From: Acidovorax sp. 69
Lineage (GTDB): Bacteria; Pseudomonadota; Gammaproteobacteria; Burkholderiales; Burkholderiaceae_C
Reading direction: 5' to 3'
NCBI RefSeq assembly: GCF_002797445.1
Contig: NZ_PGEP01000001.1
Span: 62,001-126,000 of the forward strand
Length of the DNA: 64,000 nt
Of the stretch, positions 8,393 through 17,160 are shown in pieces. How positions within the stretch are numbered: the first letter of the stretch is position 1; every line of letters starts with the position of its first letter. The notes under the pieces were generated by a model. It saw only the letters and a program-made list of their open reading frames with translations, made no database searches and had not been told where the DNA came from. The translations under genes were made by a program, and so were the position numbers.

Positions 8393-8647
8393 ATGAACCT
8401 CACGCCTACCAACTCTGCCCAACTGGCCCAAGCCCTTGCCACTGAACGCAAGCGCCAAGGCATGACACGTTCACAAACAGCCGCCGTGTGCAATGTCAGC
8501 CCGTCGTTCATTCGTGATGCAGAGAGCCACCCAGAAAGTTGTTCGCTGCAAAAATTGGTTTTGCTGGTGTGCGGGCTGGGGTTGACGCTGAACATCGAGG
8601 GTTGGTCTAAACCACCCGCAAACAACGAACAGGGAGAGAGTGCATGA
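8393..8647 (+). CDS. HipB-like XRE-family transcriptional regulator
   Basis: This 84-residue helix-turn-helix protein has the XRE domain at about residues 9-65 (LAQALATERKRQGMTRSQTAAVCNVS, with the recognition helix at PSFIRDAESH). The end resembles HipB, yet no hipA follows; instead its TGA overlaps the hsdR ATG (ATGA). A strong inverted repeat lies directly in front. By analogy with control proteins of type II restriction systems it may hold hsdR expression down until modification is established; this is inference. An orphan antitoxin captured by the locus is an alternative. Confidence 0.8.
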   Translation: MNLTPTNSAQLAQALATERKRQGMTRSQTAAVCNVSPSFIRDAESHPESCSLQKLVLLVCGLGLTLNIEGWSKPPANNEQGESA

Positions 8648-11600
8648 GCACAGCGCCATCCAACTTCGCCTTCCTGCAACCTGACTGGCCCGACCTGCTG
8701 GCCGAAGCCCGCCGTGCCGAGGGCGCTGCCCACGCCGACCCACGTACCGCCTGCTTTTACGCCCGCCGCACGCTGGAGCTGGCCGTGGCCTGGCTGTACC
8801 AAGCCGAAGGCGGCCGGGGCGGCTGCTTGCGCATGCCCTACAAGGCGGATTTGTCGGCGTTTTTGTTTGAGCCCAGCTTTCAGCAACTGGTGGGCAATGC
8901 TGTGCACGCCAAGATGGATGTGATTCGCCGCCTGGGCAACCAGGCCGTGCACCACACCCGCCCGGTGCCGCCGCAAGATGCACTGGCCGCGCTGCGTGAG
9001 CTGTTCCATGTGGCCTTCTGGCTGGCGCAGCACTATGCGCGCCGCGTAGCAGACCGGCCTGCTGCGGCGCTGCAATTCCGTGCCGACCTACTGCCCCGGC
9101 CTGCCGCCACCGACACGGCCCAGGAGCAAGCCGCCAGCCGTGCCGCACAGGCCGCCGCACAAGAGGCGCTGGCCAAGCAGGCCCAAGCCCTGGCCGAGCG
9201 GGACGCCGCGCTGCGCGAGGCCGCCGCCCGCCATGCAGAACTGGACGCCGAACTGGCCCGCTACCGCGCCGAGATTGCCGCCGCCAAGGCCGTCAATGCG
9301 GCGCAGCCCACACAAGCGCACGACTACAACGAAGCCGCCACGCGCGACCTGTTCATCGACCTGCTGCTGAAAGAAGCCGGCTGGGCGCTGGACCTGCCGC
9401 GGGACCGCGAGTTTGAAGTGCAGGGCATGCCCAACCATCAGGCGAAGGGCTTTGTGGACTATGTGCTGTGGAGCGGCGAGGTGCCGCTGGCCATCGTGGA
9501 AGCCAAGCGCACCCGCCGCAGCGCCAAGGAGGGGGAGCAGCAGGCCCGCCTGTATGCCGATTGCCTGGAGAAAAGCACCGGCCACCGCCCCGTGATCTAC
9601 GGCACCAACGGCTACGAGCACTGGATGTGGGACGACACCACCAGCCCGCCGCGCCCAGTGCAAGGCTTTCACACCAAGGATGAGCTGGAACTGATGGCCC
9701 AGCGCCGCACCACGCGCAAGCCGCTGGCAGGGTTGCCCATCGCGGCGGGCATTGTGGAGCGCCACTACCAGCAGCGCGCCATCCGCCGCATTGCCGAAAC
9801 CTTTGAGCGCGACCAGCACCGCAAAGCGCTGGTGGTGATGGCCACGGGCGCAGGCAAAACCCGCACAGTGATTGCGCTGGTCGATTTGCTCATGCGCGCG
9901 GGCTGGGCAAAGCGCGTGCTGTTTTTGGCCGACCGCGTGGCGCTGGTGAACCAAGCGGTGAACGCCTTCAAGACCCACCTGCCCGACGCCGCCCCCGTGA
10001 ACCTGGTGACAGACCGCGCCACAGAGGGGCGGGTGTACGTATCGACCTACCCCACGATGATGGGGCTCATCAACGAGAGCGCCAATTCAGGCACAGGCGG
10101 CAAACGCCGCTTTGGCGTGGGGCACTTTGACCTGATCGTGGTGGACGAGGCGCACCGCTCCATCTACCAAAAGTACCGCGCCATCTTCAGCTACTTCGAC
10201 GCCCTGCTGGTGGGACTGACGGCCACGCCCAAGGACGAGATCGACCGCAACACCTACAGCCTGTTTGGTCTGGAAAGCGGTGTGCCCACCGACGCCTACG
10301 GGCTGGACGACGCGATTTCCGAGGGCTACCTGGCACCGCCCCGGGCCATCTCCGTGCCGCTGAAATTCCAGCGCCAAGGCATTCGCTACAACGAGCTGAG
10401 CGACGATGAAAAAGACCAGTGGGACGCGCTGGAGTGGGACGAGGAAGGCGGCGAAGCGCCCGACGAGGTGAGCGCCGAGGCGGTGAACCAGTGGCTGTTC
10501 AACACCGACACGGTGGACAAAATGCTGGCCCTGCTGAGGGAGCGCGGCCACAAGGTGGCGGGCGGCGACCGGCTGGGCAAGACCATCGTTTTTGCCAAGA
10601 ACCAGAAACACGCCGAGTTCATTCAGGAACGCTTCGATATCAACTACCCGGAATACCGGGGCGAATTTGCGCGCACCATCACCTTCAAGACGGAATACGC
10701 GCAGTCGGTGATCGACGACTTTGCACAAAAAGACCGGGCACCGCACATTGCCATTTCGGTGGACATGCTGGACACGGGCATCGACGTGCCCGAGGTGGTG
10801 AACCTGGTGTTCTTCAAAATCGTGCGCTCCAAGACCAAGTTCTGGCAGATGGTGGGGCGCGGCACGCGGCTGTGCAAAGAGCTGTATGGGCCGGGGCAGG
10901 ACAAGAAGGATTTCTTCATCTTCGACTTCTGCCAAAACCTGGAGTTCTTCAGCCAGGATCTGGAGTCCAGCGAAGGCGCGCTGGCACAACCGCTGTCGCA
11001 GCGGCTGTTCAATGCGCGGCTGGAGCTGATCGAAGTGCTCGACAAGCGTTTGGCCAGCAACGGCGTGGCCGATGAAGCGCAGCAGTCACCCGTGCTGACC
11101 GAAACGATCATTCGCCACGACACCGCAGCGCTGCTGCACAGCATGGTGGCGGGCATGTCGCTGGATAACTTTGTGGTGCGCCCGCAGCGCCGCTGGGTGG
11201 AGGCCTGGGCGCAGCCTGATGCCTGGAAACGCCCCACATCGGAACAACTGACCGACGTGGCCACGCACCTGTCAGGTCTGCCCACAGCGGTGCGTGATGA
11301 CGACGAAGACGCCAAACGCTTCGACGCGCTGATGCTGGGCACCCAACTGGCCCTGTTGCGCACCGAGCCCGCCTTGGCCCGCCTGCAAGCCAAGGTGCAG
11401 CAACTGGCCCACAGCCTGCTGGAGCTGGCCAATGTGCCCAGCGTGCGCGAACACCTGCTGCTGATCGAGGCCGTGGCGGGCGACGAGTGGTGGCAGGACG
11501 TGACCCTGCCCATGCTGGAGCAGGCACGGCGCAAGCTGCGCAACCTTATCAAGCTCATTGAAAAATCTGGCCGCACGGTGGTCTATACCGATTTTGAAGA

Positions 11601-12123
11601 CGCTATTGGCGAGACAACCGAGGTGGACCTGCCCCTGGTCGCCAGCGCGGTGGACTTCGAGCGTTTTCGCGCCAAGGCCAAGGTGTTCTTGCGTGCTCAC
11701 GAAGACCGGCTGGCGCTGCACAAGCTGCGCCGCAACCAGCCCCTGACCGCCGCCGACCTGCAGGAACTCGAAGCCCTGCTGCATGAAGCGGGTGGCACCG
11801 ACAGCGACATCCAGCGAGCCCGCACGCTGCACACCAGCCTGTCGGTGTTTGTGCGCTCCCTGGTCGGGCTGGACCGCGAATCGGCCATGGCAGCATTTGC
11901 CCATCTGATTGCAACAGGCACCGCCAGCGCCAGCCAGCTGCAGTTCGTTGAAGAAATCGTGCAACACCTGACCGAACACGGCGCCATGCCCGCGGCGCGC
12001 TTGTATGAGTCACCGTTCACCGACATCCATTCCGAGGGACCGGACGGCGTGTTTGACGGGAACAAGGTTGAGCAACTGTTCCAGGCGCTGCATGGGTTTG
12101 AGTTGCAGCAAGCCACAGCCTAA
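8644..12123 (+). CDS. hsdR: Type I restriction enzyme motor/nuclease subunit HsdR with N-terminal DUF4145
   Basis: This 1159-residue subunit translocates and cuts unmethylated DNA. In order: a DUF4145-like helical domain (residues about 15-110, FYARRTLELAVAWLY), an Ala/Glu-rich coiled coil (150-215), the PD-(D/E)XK nuclease domain (D and EAK in FVDYVLWSGEVPLAIVEAK, about 275-295), and a superfamily 2 helicase with Walker A ATGAGKT (400-406), DEAH (501-504), LTATPKDE and QMVGRGTRL. An EcoEI-type C-terminal domain follows and probably contacts HsdM-HsdS. Length fits the EcoEI-like branch. It is translationally coupled to the HipB-like regulator and separated from hsdM-hsdS by about 3 kb of accessory genes. 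Confidence 0.95.
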   Translation: MSTAPSNFAFLQPDWPDLLAEARRAEGAAHADPRTACFYARRTLELAVAWLYQAEGGRGGCLRMPYKADLSAFLFEPSFQQLVGNAVHAKMDVIRRLGNQAVHHTRPVPPQDALAALRELFHVAFWLAQHYARRVADRPAAALQFRADLLPRPAATDTAQEQAASRAAQAAAQEALAKQAQALAERDAALREAAARHAELDAELARYRAEIAAAKAVNAAQPTQAHDYNEAATRDLFIDLLLKEAGWALDLPRDREFEVQGMPNHQAKGFVDYVLWSGEVPLAIVEAKRTRRSAKEGEQQARLYADCLEKSTGHRPVIYGTNGYEHWMWDDTTSPPRPVQGFHTKDELELMAQRRTTRKPLAGLPIAAGIVERHYQQRAIRRIAETFERDQHRKALVVMATGAGKTRTVIALVDLLMRAGWAKRVLFLADRVALVNQAVNAFKTHLPDAAPVNLVTDRATEGRVYVSTYPTMMGLINESANSGTGGKRRFGVGHFDLIVVDEAHRSIYQKYRAIFSYFDALLVGLTATPKDEIDRNTYSLFGLESGVPTDAYGLDDAISEGYLAPPRAISVPLKFQRQGIRYNELSDDEKDQWDALEWDEEGGEAPDEVSAEAVNQWLFNTDTVDKMLALLRERGHKVAGGDRLGKTIVFAKNQKHAEFIQERFDINYPEYRGEFARTITFKTEYAQSVIDDFAQKDRAPHIAISVDMLDTGIDVPEVVNLVFFKIVRSKTKFWQMVGRGTRLCKELYGPGQDKKDFFIFDFCQNLEFFSQDLESSEGALAQPLSQRLFNARLELIEVLDKRLASNGVADEAQQSPVLTETIIRHDTAALLHSMVAGMSLDNFVVRPQRRWVEAWAQPDAWKRPTSEQLTDVATHLSGLPTAVRDDDEDAKRFDALMLGTQLALLRTEPALARLQAKVQQLAHSLLELANVPSVREHLLLIEAVAGDEWWQDVTLPMLEQARRKLRNLIKLIEKSGRTVVYTDFEDAIGETTEVDLPLVASAVDFERFRAKAKVFLRAHEDRLALHKLRRNQPLTAADLQELEALLHEAGGTDSDIQRARTLHTSLSVFVRSLVGLDRESAMAAFAHLIATGTASASQLQFVEEIVQHLTEHGAMPAARLYESPFTDIHSEGPDGVFDGNKVEQLFQALHGFELQQATA

Positions 12124-12135
12124 GAACAACCAACA

Positions 12136-12196
12136 AAAACTATCAAATCAGTAGCTACCAGCGCTTATTCAATAAGCGTTAGAGGCCAATTTAGCT
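12136..12196 (+). repeat. Dispersed intergenic palindrome, copy 2
   Basis: CAGTAGCTACCAGCGCTTATTC followed by AATAAGCGTTAGAGGCCAATT, one of the best-conserved copies. It fills the gap between convergent hsdR and the TetR gene and could form a bidirectional hairpin. Confidence 0.8.
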
Positions 12197-12220
12197 TGAA
12201 GTTTTGCCTAAAGAGGCCGA

Positions 12221-13021
12221 TCAGCCTCCGCGAGACCGTACAGCGGTCTTGACTTTGCCGCTCGCCGCCCTGCGTTTGGGGACAGGCACAGTTGCCGCCT
12301 TGAGCGAAATGTCATCCGCGGAGCGCCGCAGCACCCCCCCACACAGCGTCGCAATACACTGCTGCGCCACCTGCTCGGGGCTGTATTCGCCGACCGGCTG
12401 GTACCAGCGGCCAATCCAGCTCAGCGCGCCCGCGATCACAAACGCGGTCATCTTCGGATCACACGGCTGTAGCGACCCTTCCTCGACCCCCTCGGCCACT
12501 AGGCGACGGAACTCCTGGTCGATGGCGGCCTTGAGGCGGCGCAGTTCCTTGCGGCTTTCGGGCGGCAACTGCTCGTCGCCGACGCGGATCAGGCACATGC
12601 CAAAGTCCTGCGTCACGATGCGCGCATACACCTGCATGCAGGTCATGAGCTGGTCGATGGCCTTGCCGCCCGCTGCGCGCGAGGCGTCGATGCCGTCGAG
12701 CATCATCGTGAGCCCCTTGCTCACGCACTGCAACAGGATCTCGTCCTTGTTCTTCACGTAGTAGTACAGCGTGGGCTTGGTCACGTTCAAGCGCGCGGCG
12801 ATGTCGTCGAGCGAGGTGGCGTGAAAACCGCGTTCGTTGAACAACTGGGCCGCCGCCTGCAGCACCGCGTTGCGCTTGGCTTCGCGCTGGCGCTCGCGCA
12901 GCGATACCGGCGCCCAAGGCGATGCGGCGGGTTGCCCAGACACCGGCTGCGTCGGGGGTCCAGATGGCTTGGGCGCAGCCGGGGCAATGCTGCGGCGGGA
13001 TGCCGCTTTGGCAGTGGGCAT
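12221..13021 (-). CDS. TetR-family transcriptional regulator of the adjacent uptake operon
   Basis: The 266-residue protein has a Pro/Ala-rich N-terminal extension of about 45 residues, then the TetR helix-turn-helix (AAQLFNERGFHATSLDDIAARLNVTKPTLYYYVKNKDEIL, about 55-95), a ligand-binding helical domain, and a basic tail. It is divergent from the livGHMKF-ligase operon across a 149-base gap with two strong palindromes. Such regulators typically release DNA when a CoA thioester or related ligand binds; the ligand here is unknown. Confidence 0.88.
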   Translation of the reverse strand: MPTAKAASRRSIAPAAPKPSGPPTQPVSGQPAASPWAPVSLRERQREAKRNAVLQAAAQLFNERGFHATSLDDIAARLNVTKPTLYYYVKNKDEILLQCVSKGLTMMLDGIDASRAAGGKAIDQLMTCMQVYARIVTQDFGMCLIRVGDEQLPPESRKELRRLKAAIDQEFRRLVAEGVEEGSLQPCDPKMTAFVIAGALSWIGRWYQPVGEYSPEQVAQQCIATLCGGVLRRSADDISLKAATVPVPKRRAASGKVKTAVRSRGG

Positions 13022-13079
13022 GGGTGGCGATTCCTCGGGAAAGTACGGATGCTGAATGCGGTGGCGGCTTCCAGAATCT

Positions 13080-13134
13080 ACTCGCGAGTAAACAGTTTAC
13101 GCACAAGTAGGGAATTTCTGCAGAGTCTGCAGAA
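13080..13134. promoter_or_regulatory. Two palindromic candidate operators between TetR gene and livG
   Basis: The stretch holds ACTCGCGAGT (13080-13089) fused to GTAAACAGTTTAC (13088-13100), and a perfect 19-bp palindrome TTCTGCAGAGTCTGCAGAA (13116-13134). All lie in the divergent promoter region. The GTAAAC/GTTTAC element resembles many TetR-family sites, so the adjacent regulator is the likely binder. Confidence 0.6.
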
Positions 13135-13170
13135 CCTTTCTGGTCAGCACAAACCCGCATTAGAAAGCCA

Positions 13171-14034
13171 ATGGAGACAACCCTTTCCGGCACCCCTGCT
13201 TCCACGCCCCTGCTCCAGGTGCAGGGCGTCACCCTGGCGTTTGGTGGCGTGAAGGCGCTCACGGGCGTGGGGTTTGATGTACAGGCCGGCTCCATCACCG
13301 CCGTGATCGGGCCCAACGGCGCGGGCAAGACCTCGCTGTTCAACACCATCTCGGGCTTTTACCGGCCCAGCCAGGGCTCCATTCGGTTCCAAGGCCAAGA
13401 CATCACCCGCATCCCTGCACCGCAGCGCGCCAAGCTGGGCCTGGGCCGCAGCTTTCAGAACATCGCACTGTTTCGCGGCATGACGGTGCTCGACAACATC
13501 AAGCTCGGCCGCCACGCGCACCTGAAGACCAACGTGCTCGACGCCCTGTTCTACCTGGGCCGCGCGCGCCGTGAGGAGGCTGAACTGCGCCGAGATATTG
13601 AAGAGCGCATCATCGACTTCCTCGAAATCGACCACATCCGCCATGCGCCCGTCTCGGCCCTGCCGTACGGCCTGCAAAAGCGCGTGGAGATGGCCCGCGC
13701 CCTGGCCATGCAGCCCCAGATATTGATGCTGGATGAGCCCGTGGCCGGCATGAACCGCGAGGAGACGGAAGACATGGCGCGCTTCATCCTCGACGTGCGC
13801 GAGGAATGGGGCGTGACCGTGCTGATGGTCGAACACGACATGGGCATGGTGATGGACCTGTCGGACCACGTGGTGGTACTCAACTTCGGCCAGGTCATCG
13901 CCCAGGGCACACCCGCCCAGGTGCAGGCCAATCCCGAGGTGATCCGCGCCTACCTGGGCGCGGGCGATGTCGGCGACTTGCGCGCCAGACTGCGGGCGGG
14001 CGCACCGCAAGCCGACGCGCAGGGAGCCGCATGA
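13171..14034 (+). CDS. livG: Branched-chain-type ABC transporter ATP-binding protein LivG
   Basis: This 287-residue cytoplasmic ATPase energises import. Walker A is GPNGAGKTS (about residues 48-56) and Walker B is ILMLDEPVAGMN, preceded by a signature segment SALPYGLQKRVEMARAL in place of the canonical LSGGQ, as is usual in LivG. The C-terminal extension (VIAQGTPAQVQANPEVIRAYLG) is typical. Its stop overlaps the livH start (ATGATGA). First gene of a seven-gene operon opposite a TetR regulator. Confidence 0.93.
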   Translation: METTLSGTPASTPLLQVQGVTLAFGGVKALTGVGFDVQAGSITAVIGPNGAGKTSLFNTISGFYRPSQGSIRFQGQDITRIPAPQRAKLGLGRSFQNIALFRGMTVLDNIKLGRHAHLKTNVLDALFYLGRARREEAELRRDIEERIIDFLEIDHIRHAPVSALPYGLQKRVEMARALAMQPQILMLDEPVAGMNREETEDMARFILDVREEWGVTVLMVEHDMGMVMDLSDHVVVLNFGQVIAQGTPAQVQANPEVIRAYLGAGDVGDLRARLRAGAPQADAQGAA

Positions 14035-14912
14035 TGGACTGGGCCTACCTGTTTGAAATCAGCCTCACCGGCATCGCGGGCGGCGGGCTTTACGCACTGG
14101 CGGCCCTCGCGTTCGTGATGGTCTACAAGGCCACGCGTGTCGTGAACATCGCCATCGGCGAAATGCTCATGGTGGGCGCCTACCTGTTCTTCACCTTCTC
14201 CGCCACGTTTGCGTTGCCGCTGTGGCTGGCGATACCGGCGGCGGTGCTGGGCTCTGGCCTGCTGGGCGCGGTGATCGAACGCACCATGATCCGCCCGCTG
14301 CTGGGCGAGCCGCCGATCTCCGTTTTCATGGTCACCGTGGGCCTGGCCTCGGTGCTGGTGGGCCTGGTCGAGATGATCTGGACGGCCGACCAGCGGCGAC
14401 TGCCCGACTTCATGCCCAGCAAGCCCATCCTGATTGGCGACGCCTTCCTCGCGCCCAAGGTGTTCTGGGGCGCGGCGATTGCGGTGGTGTTCATCGCGGC
14501 CGTGCTGCTGGTGTTCCGCTTCTGGCGCGGTGGCGTGGCACTGCGCGCCACTGCCAGCGACCAGGCGGCGGCGTATTCCGTCGGCATCAACGTGCCGCGC
14601 GTGTTCTCGCTGGCCTGGGTGGCCTCGGCCATGCTGGCTGCCATCTCCGGGATCATCGTGGGTTCGATTGGCGGCATCTCGTCCAGCATGGGCGTGTTTG
14701 GCCTGTCGGTGCTGGTGGTGGTCATTGTGGGCGGGCTCGACAGCGTGCTCGGCGCGCTCATCGGCGGCATCCTGATCGGCCTTATTGAGGCGCTGGCCGG
14801 GGCCTTTCTGGGCGGCGAATACAAGCTGCTGGCCACCTTCATCGTGCTGGTGGCCGTGCTGCTGGTGCGCCCCTACGGCCTGTTCGGCACCCATGAGATA
14901 GAGAGACTCTGA
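14031..14912 (+). CDS. livH: Branched-chain-type ABC transporter permease LivH
   Basis: A hydrophobic inner-membrane permease of about 293 residues with roughly eight transmembrane helices. It opens with the family motif GIAGGGLYALAALAFVMVYKAT and contains NIAIGEMLMVGAY. The conserved late segment VVVIVGGLDSVLGALIGGILIGLIEAL is the EAA-like loop that contacts the ATPases. Two ATGs overlap the livG stop (14031 and 14034). Its TGA shares bases with the livM ATG (TGATG). It forms the membrane channel with LivM. Confidence 0.93.
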   Translation: MMDWAYLFEISLTGIAGGGLYALAALAFVMVYKATRVVNIAIGEMLMVGAYLFFTFSATFALPLWLAIPAAVLGSGLLGAVIERTMIRPLLGEPPISVFMVTVGLASVLVGLVEMIWTADQRRLPDFMPSKPILIGDAFLAPKVFWGAAIAVVFIAAVLLVFRFWRGGVALRATASDQAAAYSVGINVPRVFSLAWVASAMLAAISGIIVGSIGGISSSMGVFGLSVLVVVIVGGLDSVLGALIGGILIGLIEALAGAFLGGEYKLLATFIVLVAVLLVRPYGLFGTHEIERL

Positions 14913-15949
14913 TGCGCATCGGAACCCTCAAGGAAACCTACACCGCCGACGCGGCGCTGTTCGACTCGCGCACGCAAAAAGTGTGGCTGGCCGTGGGCGC
15001 AGCGCTGCTGGTGCTATTCCCCTTCATGGCCAGCGACTACTGGCTGTACCTGGCCTGCCTCGTCAGCATCAACGTGGCCAGCGCCACAGGGCTCAACATC
15101 CTCACGGGCTACACCGGGCTGGTCAGCCTGGGGCAGGCCGCCTTCATGGGCCTGGGCGCGTACACGGTGGCGGTGCTGGAGACACGCCTGGGCACGCCCT
15201 TCTTGCTGAACCTGCTGGCGGGCGGCCTCGTCGCCATGGTGGGTGGGCTCATCGTGGGCATTCCGTCGCTGCGCGTCAAAGGCTTGTACCTGGCCATTGC
15301 CACCATTGCCGCGTCATTCATTGCGCACTTCATCTTTGCCAACTGGAAGTTCACGGGTGGCACCGGTGGCCTGAGCGTGCCGCCCGCCAAGCTGTTCGGC
15401 ATGCCGCTAGAGACGTCGTTTCGCCTGTACTGGCTGATCGTGCCCGTCACCCTCCTGATGCTGATGGGCGCGGCCAACCTGTTTCGCACGCGTGTGGGCC
15501 GCGCCTTCATCGCCATCCGCGACCGCGACATCTCGGCCGAGGTGCTGGGCATTCCACTGCTGCGCTACAAGCTGCTGTCGTTTGGCCTGTCGTCGTTTTA
15601 TGCCGGTGTGGCGGGCGGCTTGTGGGCCTACTTCTTTCGCGTGGTCACGCCCGAGAGCTTCCCGCTGCAGATGTCCATCTTCTTCCTCGCGGCCATCATC
15701 GTCGGCGGCATGGGCTCCATCCTGGGCGGCATCCTGGGCGCGGTCTTCATGACCATGGTGCCCGAAGTGCTCAAGCTAATCGTCGACCTGCTGCCCGGCG
15801 GCAACGAGTTGACGGTGTTCCTCTCGCCCGTGCGCACCGTGATCTTCGGTCTGCTCATCATCGGTTTTCTCGTCTTCGAGCCCCACGGCCTGGCCGAAGT
15901 GTGGCGGCGCATCCGCCGTTTCTTCCATCTCTGGCCCTTCCGCAACTAA
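14912..15949 (+). CDS. livM: Branched-chain-type ABC transporter permease LivM
   Basis: This 345-residue second permease shows the LivM hallmarks NILTGYTGLVSLGQAAFMGLGAYTVA, then SLRVKGLYLAIATIAASFI and the loop IIVGGMGSILGGILGAVFMTMVPE. An N-terminal cytoplasmic stretch of about 25 residues precedes the first helix. The start overlaps the livH stop and the end is 16 bases from livK. It pairs with LivH for uptake of the ligand delivered by LivK. Confidence 0.93.
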   Translation: MRIGTLKETYTADAALFDSRTQKVWLAVGAALLVLFPFMASDYWLYLACLVSINVASATGLNILTGYTGLVSLGQAAFMGLGAYTVAVLETRLGTPFLLNLLAGGLVAMVGGLIVGIPSLRVKGLYLAIATIAASFIAHFIFANWKFTGGTGGLSVPPAKLFGMPLETSFRLYWLIVPVTLLMLMGAANLFRTRVGRAFIAIRDRDISAEVLGIPLLRYKLLSFGLSSFYAGVAGGLWAYFFRVVTPESFPLQMSIFFLAAIIVGGMGSILGGILGAVFMTMVPEVLKLIVDLLPGGNELTVFLSPVRTVIFGLLIIGFLVFEPHGLAEVWRRIRRFFHLWPFRN

Positions 15950-15965
15950 ATCAATAGGAGACAAC

Positions 15966-17147
15966 ATGGACACACCACGCACTTCCATCCCACGCCGCCA
16001 CCTGCTGCTGGGCGCCGCGGGCGCTGCCGCACTCGCCAGCCCCCTGTCGGTGCTGGCGCAGTCGGCCGACGAGATCGTCATCGGCGGCTCGATCCCGCTC
16101 ACGGGCGTGTTTGCCTTTGCGGGCGTGGGCATCAACGCGGGCATGGGCGACTACGTGAAGATGGTCAATGACGCCGGGGGCATCAAGGGCCGCAAGCTCA
16201 AGTACGTGCCCGAAGACACGGGCTACAAGGTCGATGTGTCGGTGGCCGCGTACAAAAAAATCACCAGCCAGAACAAGGTCAACCTCTACTACGGCGACTC
16301 CACCGGTTTTGCCAAAACCATCAACCCCGAGCTGGACCGCGCGGGCACCACCTTGATGGCCGGCGCCTCGTTCGCCTCGGAGCTGAATGACCCCGTGAAG
16401 TACCCGAACCAGTTTCTGGTGGGACCCGACTACACCGAGATGTTTGGCATCTTGCTCAAGCACATCGCCAAGGAAAAGCCCGGTGCCAAGGTGGCGTTTG
16501 TGTACTCCGACTCCGAGTTCGGACGCGACCCCATCGACAAGAGCGAGGCTGCCGCCAAGGCGCTGGGCCTGTCGGTGCCGATCAAGATCATGACGCCCGC
16601 AGGCAGCGTGGACGTGTCGGGCGAAGTCATCAAGCTGCGCCGCGCCGCGCCCGACTACACCATCTTCCACGGCTACATCCTCGCGCCCATCCCCGAGTTC
16701 ATCACCCAGGGCAAGCAGCAGGGAATGACCAGCAAGTGGATGGGCACGTTCTGGACCATGGACAGCTCCACCGTGATGAAGATGGGCGAGGCCGCCGACG
16801 GCTTCATGGGTGTGATGCCCTACCGCTACTACTACGACACCGAGAAGGCGCCGATGCTGGAGAAGATCCGCGCGCTGCGCCCGGAGTACCAGAGCACGGC
16901 CTACATCCAGGGCTTCCTCGCGGCCATGCTGTTCACCGAAGCGGCCAAGCGCACGCTGGACGCGGGCAAGCCGCTGGATGGCAAGAACCTGAAGGCCGCA
17001 CTGAACAGCATCAAGGACTTCGACACCGGTGGCCTGATCGGCGTGCCGATCACCATCAGCGGCAACTCCATCCCTGTGGGCCGCGTCTACCGCGCAGACA
17101 TGAAGGCGCAAAAGATGGTCGCAGCCTCGGACTGGATCAAGCTCTGA
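15966..17147 (+). CDS. livK: Periplasmic substrate-binding protein of Liv-type ABC transporter
   Basis: This 393-residue type I periplasmic binding protein starts after a good ribosome-binding site (AGGAGACAAC). The signal peptide has twin arginines (PRRHLLLGAAGAAALASPLSVLAQ), suggesting Tat export. The mature protein opens IVIGGSIPLTGVFAFAG, the usual beta-strand and ligand loop of LivK-like proteins. It recruits substrate for LivHM. Placement beside a CoA ligase and crotonase argues for a carboxylic acid (aliphatic or aromatic) rather than leucine; this is inference from context. Confidence 0.92.
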   Translation: MDTPRTSIPRRHLLLGAAGAAALASPLSVLAQSADEIVIGGSIPLTGVFAFAGVGINAGMGDYVKMVNDAGGIKGRKLKYVPEDTGYKVDVSVAAYKKITSQNKVNLYYGDSTGFAKTINPELDRAGTTLMAGASFASELNDPVKYPNQFLVGPDYTEMFGILLKHIAKEKPGAKVAFVYSDSEFGRDPIDKSEAAAKALGLSVPIKIMTPAGSVDVSGEVIKLRRAAPDYTIFHGYILAPIPEFITQGKQQGMTSKWMGTFWTMDSSTVMKMGEAADGFMGVMPYRYYYDTEKAPMLEKIRALRPEYQSTAYIQGFLAAMLFTEAAKRTLDAGKPLDGKNLKAALNSIKDFDTGGLIGVPITISGNSIPVGRVYRADMKAQKMVAASDWIKL

Positions 17148-17160
17148 CATTGCCTGCGCC

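Noticed and set aside
8393..8647. Complete hipBA toxin-antitoxin pair
   Set aside because: Only a HipB-like regulator is present; the next gene is hsdR, and no HipA kinase is found nearby.
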